Shown: positions 47,329-57,842 of the stretch, in pieces
Numbering within the stretch: position 1 is the stretch's first letter
Layout: the number at the start of each line of letters is the position of its first letter
Source: Calliopum simillimum
Taxonomy: Eukaryota; Arthropoda; Insecta; Diptera; Lauxaniidae
Length of the DNA stretch: 64,000 nt
Assembly (NCBI GenBank): GCA_951812925.1
Contig: OX638368.1
Location: forward strand, 11,983,994 to 12,047,993
Direction: 5' to 3'
Translations under genes and position numbers: made by a program
The notes under the pieces: generated by a model
What the model saw: only the letters and a program-made list of their open reading frames with translations
What the model was told of the DNA's origin: nothing
Databases searched by the model: none

Positions 47329-48412
47329 CGAGGGGCCTAACAAAAGTTCGCTGAATAGAATGGAAAAAACTGGATAAAAAATTTTTAAATTTATAACTTT
47401 ATTCTTCATCAACCTAATCGCCGTTTATTTTGATACATTTTTGAAATCGATAAATCCAGCTTAAAAAACAGTCTTCAAAATCGGCTTTTTGCAGTTTTAC
47501 AATTTCATCATTAACCACATTTATTATCTGCACATTGCTGTTGAAAACTCTCCATATCAAATCTTTATTTATTTTTGAAAACAACCAGAAGTCACAAGGC
47601 ACTAGATCTGGTAAATAAGATACTGGACAAATTTCTTCGATACCTGAAAGCGCAAAAAAATCTGTCGTTTTTCAGCAGCTGGCGCATTATCGTGATGTAG
47701 AAAGTAGCGGCGTAACTCCTTTTTTTTTGGCTGGTGAAGCAAACTGACATCATTACTTTTGTTGCTGACTTTTGTTGCTTTGCTTTAACAGGTAGATTTG
47801 CACCTTCTGGGCTCCATACCATGGATTGTTCTTTGGTTTCAGGGTTATACCTGTAAAACTATGCTTCATCACCTGTTACAATTTTTTTGTAGGTGTTAGA
47901 CTCTCCTGTTTCAATTTTTTAAGAAAATACTTGGCGAAATGCACACGTGCCTCTTTGTGAGCATCACTTAAAATTCATCGTGCAGATTTCTTCGTGTATC
48001 CAAGACAATTTTTTAGTATTGGCGATACAGCCATGGCATTCAAGTCCAGTTCCTCAGCGCTACACTTGCATAATCAGTGGAACATTTTGGGCGGCCTTCT
48101 CGAGGTTCGACCTCCACAGAAAAATTACCTATCTGGAATCTTCGGAACCACTTTGAAATAGTCACGAGGGATGGCGCATTAACTTCAAATGCTATTTGGC
48201 ATTCACTAAATATTTCCACAGGCTTGAGCTTACATCAAAATCCAAAAAAAAAGCAAACCAAATCTCTTGCTGCGTTGGCGTTTTCTTCTCTTCATTTTGA
48301 CCGACCTTTCTGAAAATTAAAACGATATATCGTAAGACTATAACAAATAGTACGCAATTTTTTGATTTACTAAAAATTTATAACACCTAGCGAACTTTTG
48401 TAAGGCTCTCCG
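47329..48412 (-). mobile_element. Mariner element, 1,084 bp, full outline but decayed
   Basis: TA flanks both ends (47327-47328 and 48413-48414). Inverted ends: CGAGGGGCCTAACAAAAGTT (left) and, complemented, CGGAGAGCCTTACAAAAGTT (right), each followed by CGCT. The transposase remnant runs on the minus strand. Near 48100-48200 it gives FRRFQIGNFSVEVEPREGRP (mariner helix-turn-helix end). At 47592-47822 it gives KSATKVMMSV. At 47414-47602 it gives the terminal PCDFWLFSKINKDL and DFEDCFLSWIYRFQKCI. Frameshifts and stops separate these parts, so it cannot make an active enzyme. Confidence 0.9.
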
Positions 48413-48414
48413 TA

Positions 48415-49880
48415 GTTGTCCGTTTCAGTATCAAACTTTTTTGACTTAAAGGTAGTTCTTGTCACGCCATTATTTTATAAACGAATTAGATATTTATTTT
48501 ATTGCTTCGTTGTAATTCTAAATTTATTTATCTTTTCATTTAAATTAACTTCAACAAATATAAATTCATTTCCCACAAAAATAAAATGAAATGAAATTTA
48601 ATTACATTTACGTCAAAAAGCAGAAAACGCTTTACAGGACACTGTCGGTTTTGCCCAAAACCAACGTCGTTATTTAGTGAGCAACGCGAAAGACGTGGTT
48701 TACAAAATTTCGAAATAAACTCAATTTAATGTTACGTAAATTAATGAGTCCTTTGTATGCTTAATTCACAATGAAATATAGTTTTGGTGTAAGAAAATAA
48801 AATTAACTAGGTACTTGCTTCAAAGTAAAAGTTGTTGAAAATGGTAGTGGTACAATATTTTTATTTTTGATTCTTAAAATATTAAAATTTTTGTTGAATT
48901 TTTGTGTCCCCGAAAATTAGCAACAACGTTATGCGGTTTTTGGAAAACAAACAAAATTTGATATGAAAACTGCATCCAACTTGAGATAGAGGACTCATAT
49001 ATCATACATAACTACCTCAGAACCTCAAGAATGAAATGTTAATGGTTATTTCTGAGTAAATTATGTCACATAAAAAATTAAGTAATGATAACTTTATAAA
49101 ATAATATTGTATGTTCATTATGCTTTCTTATAAATTTTTTTCTTTTTCTCTAATTGAAAATATATTCTTATTTTCCCATGCCGAGTTCTTTTTCCTACGC
49201 TCCACATTTAACTTAAGCGCTAAAGACCCACCAAGATGTGCTGCACTTTTACTACATGGTATAAAATATACCATCGCTCGTTTGCTCATTGTTGCAATTG
49301 CTGCTACCGTTGATCTTAGTGTAGTGGTCACGTTTAAGCTCTAGTTGTTTATACCATAAAGATACCATAAATACGTTGAACCATCCAAGCAATCAACAGT
49401 AGCTAAGGCACAAGTGCATCTCAAGTGTATCTTCTAACAAATTGTTGTGGTGCTATTGGAAATGCAATTTTATAGCCGCCATTGCTAAGCACTGTACATT
49501 TTTCAACAAAACATTTATTTAGATTTGTGTTTACTATTTCACTTGCTCTGTTTACTTTGTAACTCCAATATTCTCGTAGTAATCGTCTTCATTGTGAGCA
49601 TGAATTAAATTTGTTTTTTTTTTTTTTTTGACTCTGGCGGTCTTGCAACTTCTAATTTAGGATTTTTTTATTCTTATTTAGAGTATTAAACCTCTTCTCA
49701 AACGCTTGTAAAATAAGACTAAGCCGATTCTCAAGCTTTTTGGAAAACGTGCCGTCAACATCGAAGTCTTGTCATTCCGAGGGGATTTTGTTTGTTATCT
49801 TATTCTGAATCGGAAAGAAGTTTTTGGAACTAGCTCTTCCTTGTATATACATCGAAAATTTTAAAAGTAAATTTCGTTAT
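48415..49880. other. AT-rich intergenic stretch
   Basis: No recognised gene or repeat. Confidence 0.4.
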
Positions 49881-49882
49881 GT

Positions 49883-50400
49883 ACAGTTTGTCAAGAATGT
49901 CTTTTTACATTGAAAATAAATTCATATTTTCAACTTATTAAACAAAAAAACGTGCTTCTTACATTTGTGCTAAACTTTTTTTCATGAATAAAATAGTTGC
50001 TTACTATATTTAAAAAGGATTCGTGAAAAAAAAAATTGCAAATTCAATGCAAAATAAAGAAAAAATCAACAAAAAGAAATAATACTCGATTTTCGAAGTG
50101 TCTAGAAAGTCTTTTTACAAATAGAAAGAAATGTTTTTATATTAAATTTTTAGTATCTTCCTTGTTTACAGCCATCTTTGAATGACCACCATAAGCATCT
50201 ACCACACATTGTAAATGTTTTTATAAAGAAGGAACCAACTTTTTCAGGTTGTAATTACTCGGTATTTTCCAATATTGTATTTTCAAATGAAGTTCGGTAT
50301 TTGGTTGTCTTTCAGAGACCTTTTTCTTTAAATAGACCGATAGGATTATAGTCGGAACCTTGGACTAATGCATCCATCACTTTGTTACAGTTAAACTGAA
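49883..50400 (-). pseudogene. Tc1-like transposase C-terminal relic with one subterminal end
   Basis: The minus strand gives QGSDYNPIGLFKEK (cf. the SPDLNPIENLW block of Tc1 transposases). After a frameshift it gives LQCVVDAYGGHSKM (cf. the common LQAVIDAKGGHTKY ending) near 50165-50210. Downstream on that strand GTCAAGAATGTCTTTTTACA (about 49889) and GTCTAGAAAGTCTTTTTACA (about 50100) look like a direct-repeat pair of an inverted terminal region. The other end of the element is not found. Confidence 0.55.
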
Positions 50401-53025
50401 GCCACATTTGCACCATAGTCGCTTATGCTTTCGATCATTACGCTGATAGAATTTGAAATGCCAAGTTTTTTAATGTGAAACGGTTAGATATTCTTTCGAG
50501 TTCATGGTTGTATCTATAAAAGATAAGTCATAATACTAAGTTTTTAAATTTTAACAGTCGGAGTAATGTTGTTTGGATATTTTAGTTTGGATCCTTATTT
50601 TCTGATATTTTTTTTATGTTTTTCAATGGATGTTTTTCGCCGAATTTTTTATTTTTGGACATTTTTGATAGTCACCCTATTTTTCAAGTCTCAGAAGGCA
50701 CAACGATACTTACTACCAGAGGTTAAAACATCTGAACTCAGTTTTTTTATGCAAACTCTTTTTGCTTTGCTTTCCTAAAGTATCTTCTTTAGTTGCTTCA
50801 TTTAGAATCCACTGATGCTCCACTAATGACAAGGTTTACCTACAGAATGGAAAAAAATATCATGTCTTTTTATATATATTTCTTCTTTTCTTTTTCTGCT
50901 TAGAAAATAAGTTGCATGCTGCTCTTGTTGCAATTTAATTTTCATTTCTTTGTGCGTGAGTGTAGTTTTTTTTTAGTTATATTTGTGTTGGTGCTTGTGC
51001 ACAGGACTTCCCAAGTGAAAAAAACACTAATTGACTTGTTGTTCAACTGTGGCCGAATAACAACTGTACAGCACAAAAGAAAAAAATTGTTTGTTGCTTG
51101 TTGCAACATCACCTACAGCATGAACAACAACGGCAACAACACAATAACAGCAAAACAGCTAAAAATAACAAAGATACAACACTGGTTACAGTTTTTTCTG
51201 TTTAGTCCTGCATTTGATGACTTAATCATGAACTGCAGTGAAAAAACAAGACCATGACCAAGATCTGCGAGAAGAAGCAGACACGATTGAGGCACAGCAA
51301 GACAACTTTGTTGAAGAGTTGAATTAAGCAAAAAATGAGATTTTAAGGTGACCAAACTATGAAAATTAGCACTTTTATGAATGCATAATTTCTACGGTAA
51401 TTTTCGTGCCGTAAATGTATAATACTTAAAGCAGAAAATTTAGAAAAAATTACAAATATTTTACATTTGGTCAGCTTTGCAACATTTGTAGTGCCTTTGC
51501 ATCAAAATATCCCGAACGTTCTAAAATCAACAAAATAACTGCAGGTAAAATTGCTCATAATTTCACAAGCAACTAATTTTCTGAACTTTTAGTTCACTGA
51601 CGTTGCTAACAAAATATTTTCCATTGCCGGCGAAAGTGTTGCATACACTGACAGCAATAGCAACAACAACAGCAGCAGCATAAAAACCATATCATGATCT
51701 TGTCTTCCTAAACAATGTTGGGTGGTCAGCAGCAACAGAAAAACCAATTGTTGTTGTCTTTGTTGCAACATTTTCACTAGAAAGCAACAAAATGCATTAC
51801 AAAGCTGAAAACGCTTCCCAATCTTCCTTGAGTAGGCGTTTCAAAGGGGTTGGTATAACAACAAAACCTTCCACCTGCTTCATCAGGCTTTAAAAAATAT
51901 GCACACAAAAAATGTGAAAACTTTTTACGAAACTGCAATAGCAAGAAAAATTGCATGCCATCAAGCAATAAATAAAAAATGTTGCGCTTACAACAACAAC
52001 AACAACAACAAAATGAACAAATTCATTTGTTGCCTTTGCGCCACAATCACCATACGTTTGTTGAATTTGGTTGCACTGCATTGCTTTCATGATGGCAAGC
52101 AACCTTTGTACTGCGGCAGTACCGATAAACACGCCCCCATTTGGCACTGTTATATTGACAATAATACCTAGAAGGCTCACAACAACAACTTGTATTGTAT
52201 TGGCAACTTTCCATAGCAGAGCTGTAAAACGAGTATAAAATAGGAAAGCTTGGTGCTGACTCGTGTTATCTTTCATCGAACACAATATAAAATTTGACGT
52301 CTGTCAGTTAATAAAGATGGCCAACAACGTCTTTTAAGATAATAAGATTGAAAAATTTAAATACGTCTACTATCAACAGTTTCTCTAAAGTTTACTTTTA
52401 GCTTAGAAATTAAGCCAGCTATAAAATTTAAACTTAGAAAAACGTTAGAACTTACATATGCCATGTCAAAATAGTTTCAAAATGGCGTAGTCTAGCGAAA
52501 AATATATAAAATTTAATAAGAAGGCAGGATTGACAAAGTGAATTTGACATAAACGACTAATTTAATTTTTAAATTATCTTATAACTTTTAAATGAAAATA
52601 GTAATTGATGTTTTAGCTTATATTATATATAGCAGGCAGATGGCAATTAATGAAAGTTGGCAGACTGCGGTTTTTGCTAACTACTTATGTATAAATTTTT
52701 ATTTTTTCTCATTTGATTCAGAATTTCTTGTGAAATGCAACTTTTGCTTTAAATAATGACTTTGGAATGAAAGATAAAATTACATTCTATTTTACAGCTC
52801 TGATAACATGTATCAGATAACTCATTTTTGGTTGCCTAAGCTTAAATGAATAATTAAAAGGTATGCTAAATGGGTACAATATATGAGGAAGTACTTAAGG
52901 TTGGTTGTATATGTGTAAATAACTGTTGACCCTTAATCATAAACTCAAATGATACTGCAAGCCGAGTGCACTTTTGATAACAAATTGATTTTAAGAAAAT
53001 TTTTCTGAATACTTTGTACATTCTA
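50401..53025. other. Intergenic with CAA/CAG microsatellites
   Basis: Scattered (CAA)n and (AAC)n tracts (51120-51160, 51655-51690, 51985-52015) produce Q/N- or L/V-rich frames without gene character. No gene supported. Confidence 0.45.
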
Positions 53026-53029
53026 GTTA

Positions 53030-54330
53030 TTAGCTTAATCATTCTATCATTTTTTCATTCATTGTTCATTTCATTCTATCTGTCTTTTAGCCATTTATTG
53101 CTATATTCTTTTCTTCATTCAGATTTTCATAACCTTTTATCACTGCATCAAACCATCATTCTTTCAATTTTCAACTCCACCATACTTTCAATCTCTCATT
53201 TTAATAGTCCTTCAGTCATTTATTTTCACATTTCATCAAATTTCCATAATATCGTTTTCTTATCCTCAAAATTCTGCATACTTCCATTTATCATTTCCCA
53301 AATTGTCCACTCTTTCTTCTTTCATTCAATTATTTTATGAGTTTTCATTCTTTAATTCATTTTATAATTTTTTCATTCATTTATTCCTTCAATGTTTCAT
53401 TATTTCATTTTTACATCCTTTAAATTCATTCTTTCATTTTTTCATTTCGTCATTCTTAAATTTGTTCATTCTTTCGTTTTTCCATTCTTTAATTCCTTCA
53501 TTCTTTCATTCTATCATTCTTTCATTCTTTCATTCTATCATTCTATCATTCTTTCATTCTCTCAATCTTTCATTCTTTCATTCTTTTAGTTTTTCATGCT
53601 TTCATTTTTTCAATCATTCATTCTTTCATTCTTTTATTCTTTCATTCTTTCATTCTTTCATTCTTTCATTCTTTCATTCTTTCATTCTTTCATTCTTTCA
53701 TTCTTCCATTCTTTCATTCTTTCATTCTTTCATTCTTTCATTCTTTCATTCTTTCATTCTTTCATTCTTTCATTCTTTCATTCTTTCATTCTTTCATTCT
53801 TTCATTCTTTCATTCTTTCATTCTTTCATTCCTTCATTCTTTCATTCTTTCATTCTTTCATTCTTTCATTCTTTCATTCTTTCATTCTTTCATTCTTTCA
53901 TTCTTTCATTCTTTAATTCTTTCATTCTTTCATTCTTTCATTCTTTCATTCTTTCATTCTTTCATTCTTTCATTCTTTCATTCTTTAATTCTTTTATTCT
54001 TTCATTCTTTCATTCTTTCATTCTTTCATTCTTTCATTCTTTCATTCTTTCATTCTTTCATTCTTTCATTCTTTCATTCTTTCATTCTTTCATTCTTTCA
54101 TTCTTTCATTCTTTCATTCTTTCATTCTTTCATTCTTTCATTCTTTCATTCTTTCATTCTTTCATTCTTTCATTCTTTCATTCTTTCATTCTTTCATTCT
54201 TTCATTCTTTCATTCTTTCATTCTTTCATTCTTTCATTCTTTCATTCTTTCATTCTTTCATTCTTTCATTCTTTCATTCTTTCATTCTTTCATTCTTTCA
54301 TTCTTTTATTCTTTTATTTTCTCATTTTTT
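53030..54330 (+). repeat. Octanucleotide array (TTCATTCT)n
   Basis: The core from about 53610 to 54305 is an almost perfect tandem array of TTCATTCT. From 53030 to 53600 the same unit is strongly diverged, and it decays again after 54305. Three unit lengths equal 24 bases, so forward frames read FFHSFILS without stops. The resulting long frame (53303-54376) is an artefact. Confidence 0.95.
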
Positions 54331-55850
54331 CACTCCTCCAATCTCTTATTGTTTTACTCATCCAATCTCTCAATAAGTCATTCATGTTTCTGAAAATTCA
54401 TTGAATCACTGGAACATTCATTTAAACATTCACTCATTCATTGTCTCATTCACGCATTTATTTATTCATTCATTTTTTCATTTTTACTTTTGCTTATTGC
54501 TTATTTATTTATTCATATATTGCACTATATTTGTTACTCAGCTCTATATGTTACGAAAAAAAGGGTGCAAACGGCAACACTTCCCTTTGCCTGCGGAACA
54601 AAATAATGCCCAAAGCTATGCAATAGTATTTGCTCAATTGAAATACACACACAAAATAGCAACCAAAACTGGAAATTCACTTCACAATGGATTGCTAAAT
54701 TAAAGCATACTTTTAGGCAGCACCAAATAGGAAATTAAACAATATCGTGTAATTAAAATTGCAAAACAAATAAAATGTTCGATTGAGCGAATGAGCGAAT
54801 GAATGAATTAATGAATTTAAGTCCGAATCCGTTGTGAACGTGCATACATTTAACATGAGTTTACATTAACACTTGCACGACTCAATTTATGCTATGGCGG
54901 ATTTAATGTAAATATTTTGCAAACACACATGGCGCCATCTAGCGTGCGCGCACTTCATTAAATTTCGATTTGCATAAAATAATATAAAATTGATTGTTTA
55001 TTCAATAAATAAATTAAGTTGAGGTGAGGTTTTTTCTGATTTTTATTTTATTTATTTTGATTTATTAAAATTTTCCAATCCGTTGTATTTATCTAGGTAC
55101 CTTCATATGAGATTTAAAAAAAAAAATTATATATTAATACATATGAAAATTGCTTAAGCAACTGTATAAAAATTGTAACAAAAACAATATACAATAAAAC
55201 CATTTTAATCGTGTTTTACTTATTTATTCATTTTTATGTTTCATATTTTATATTTAAAATTTAAAAAAAAGTGAAATATCAACGAATTCTATGCCATGGA
55301 CTGTTGGTAAATATAAATTTACATTTAGCACAGCATATTTTTTTGCTGTAGATAATGTAAGCTCAACAATACTCACCTACGATCGCAAATGAACAACTGT
55401 AGTGCCCTACGTTGATTAGTGGCCAAGCTTCTCGAGGCCAAGCGTGTCATAAGATGTTGGGTCAAGCCAAGTAAAAGCTTGAGATTTTTCAACCTATGCT
55501 TATTCTTCAACAATTGCCGAGTGACTTTGAATTTCCATAAAAAGAAATTGTCCGAAATAGGTGCACCCACTTCAATATACAAAATGAGTATTGTCTTGAG
55601 TTTAGTTCAATGAGTTGCACTGTGTTAATGTTTTTCATTACTTTTCTTAATTCAAAATATATAGTTCCCTTCACAGAAACAAAGAGCAGTTTGATCTAGG
55701 CCCAAACTAATAGAAAACATTAAGAAAAACACTCAAATATTTTCAATTCATAACATATATTTAATTTTCTTCTATAATTCGTACTCGTAGATGTTGGAAA
55801 AATCAACAGAATCTTAATCTAAACTAATCGTTTCAATCGTTCCTCTTAAT
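54331..55850. other. Spacer 3' of the GYR/YLP gene
   Basis: Contains decayed TTCATTCA words to about 54480 and AT-rich sequence. A possible minus-strand exon (55382-55607) ends at a GTGAGT donor. The 3' flank of the gene at 55852 has only a weak ATTAAA (55760-55765, minus). Confidence 0.35.
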
Positions 55851-55851
55851 C

Positions 55852-57770
55852 TTACACACGACGTCTGTATACGACACGTCTGACAGTCTTGTAACGGTAG
55901 CCATCATTACCAACGACAGCGGAGTCCTGAGCAATGGCTACTGGAGCTTCAACTTCAATTGGAGCCTCAACAGCTACGGGAGCTTCAAGAGGTTCAGCAA
56001 CTGCAGCTGATGCGCCTTGTGGTGGCAAATAATCGTAGGCGGGAACTTCATTGACATCACGTCGATGACGATAACGAATGCGTCTCACAGTCTTGTAACG
56101 GTAACCGTCATTAGCAAGTACTGCAGAGTCTTGAGCAACGGCAACGGGGGCCTCGATTTCAATTGGAGCTTCAACAGCAACTGGAGCTTCTTGTACTGGG
56201 GGCAAGTAATCGTTTGAAGGAAGTTCATTCACATCACGGCGATGACGATAACGGATGCGTCTGACGGTCTTGTACCGGTAGCCATCATTAGCAAGGACTG
56301 CAGAGTCTTGAGCAACGGCAACTGGGGCTTCGATCTCAATTGGGGCTTCAACAGCAACTGGAGCTTCTTGTACTGGGGGCAAGTAATCGTTTGAAGGAAG
56401 TTCATTTACATCACGACGGTGACGATAACGGATGCGTCTCACGGTCTTGTAACGATAGCCATCATTAGCAAGAACAGCGGAGTCCTGTGCAACGGCAACG
56501 GGAGCTTCGATCTCAATTGGGGCTTCGACGGCAAATGAAGCCTCCTGTGCTGGTGGTAAGTAATCATTTGAGGGAAGTTCATTCACATCACGGCGATGAC
56601 GATAACGGATGCGTCTCACAGTCTTGTAACGGTAACCATCATTAGCAAGGACAGCGGAATCCTGAGCAACAGCAACTGGGGCTTCGATCTCAATTGGGGC
56701 TTCGACGGCAAATGAAGCCTCCTGTGCTGGTGGTAAGTAATCATTTGAGGGAAGTTCATTCACATCACGGCGATGACGATAACGGATGCGTCTGACGGTC
56801 TTGTAACGATAGCCATCATTAGCAAGAACAGCGGAGTCCTGTGCAACGGCAACGGGAGCTTCGATCTCAATTGGGGCTTCGACGGCAAATGAAGCCTCCT
56901 GTGCTGGTGGTAAGTAATCGTTTGAAGGAAGTTCATTCACATCACGACGGTGACGATAACGGATGCGTCTCACAGTCTTGTAACGGTAGCCATCATTGGC
57001 AAGGACAGCGGAATCCTGAGCAACAGCAACTGGGGCTTCGATCTCAATTGGGGCTTCAACAGCAACTGGAGCTTCTTGTACTGGGGGCAAATAATCGTTT
57101 GAAGGAAGTTCACTCACATCACGACGGTGACGATAACGGATGCGTCTCACGGTCTTGTAACGATAGCCATCATTAGCAAGAACAGCGGAGTCCTGTGCAA
57201 CGGCCACGGGAGCTTCGATCTCAATTGGGGCTTCGACGGCAAATGAAGCTTGCTGTGCTGGTGGCAAGTAATCATTTGATGGAAGTTCATTAACATCACG
57301 ACGGTGACGATAACGAATGCGTTTGACAGTCTTGTAACGGTAGCCATCATCAGCGAGTACAGCAGACTCTTGAACGGCAGCAAAAGGTGCGGGTGCAGCT
57401 ACTGGAATATCTGCAACTGGAGATTCCTGTGCTGGTGGCAAATATTCGTTTGTTGGCAATTCATTAACATCACGACGATGACGAAGACGGTAACGTTTCA
57501 CGGTCTTGTAACGATATCCATCATCTGCCAAAGGGCTGGTTTCGGACAGTGATTGCAAATCGAAAGAGTTTACTGGTGCAGCATCCTCTAGAGGTGGCAG
57601 GTATTCATTAGAAGGTAAAGCGGCATAAGCCGTGGCAAAAAGCGCCAAAGCGATGAGTACGAATTTCTGTAAAGAAGATGATAAAAGTTGTATTTTTTTA
57701 TATATAATACTTGTAATCCGATATGTGCAGAATTTGATTTTCACCAAAGTAATCCAATATTGCTTACCAT
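55852..57770 (-). CDS. GYR/YLP-motif secreted repeat protein, complete
   Basis: Two exons. The first coding exon is only the ATG (57768-57770), followed by GTAAGC. The second is 55852-57666 after TTCTTTACAG. The product is 605 residues. It starts MKFVLIALALFATAYAALPS, a clear signal peptide. It then carries ten YLPP motifs alternating with ten GYRYKTV motifs, in units of 59 residues (177 bp): NELPSNDYLPP, an A/V/E/P-rich linker, DSAVLANDGYRYKTV, then RRIRYRHRRDV. These are the Pfam GYR and YLP motifs described in Drosophila proteins of unknown function. Nine of ten GYR motifs are followed by R-H-R-R-D-V, a proprotein-convertase-type site; the last copy ends YRRRV at the stop. Central units are nearly identical. 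The tyrosine-rich repeats suggest an extracellular matrix or cuticle role, by inference. A TATA box lies upstream. The paralogue is at 62882. Confidence 0.9.
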
Positions 57771-57834
57771 ATCTATGGTTGTACACCTTCCACAAATGAG
57801 AAACGATTGATGAACTAAAACGTTAAGCAATGCG

Positions 57835-57842
57835 TTTTTATA
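57835..57842 (-). promoter_or_regulatory. TATA box of the GYR/YLP gene
   Basis: TATAAAAA on the minus strand, about 65-70 bases upstream of the ATG. It is followed about 26 bases later by an initiator-like TTAGTT (57813-57818). Spacing fits a focused insect promoter with a short 5' leader. Confidence 0.65.

Noticed and set aside
50916..52285. Several L/V- or Q/N-rich frames
   Set aside because: Caused by CAA/AAC microsatellites on either strand.
53303..54376. 357-codon open frame of FFHSFILS repeats
   Set aside because: Product of the 8-bp array, readable in overlapping frames alike.
56841..57552. Plus-strand frames opposite the GYR/YLP gene
   Set aside because: Antisense shadows of the repeated coding sequence; they repeat with the same 177-bp period.
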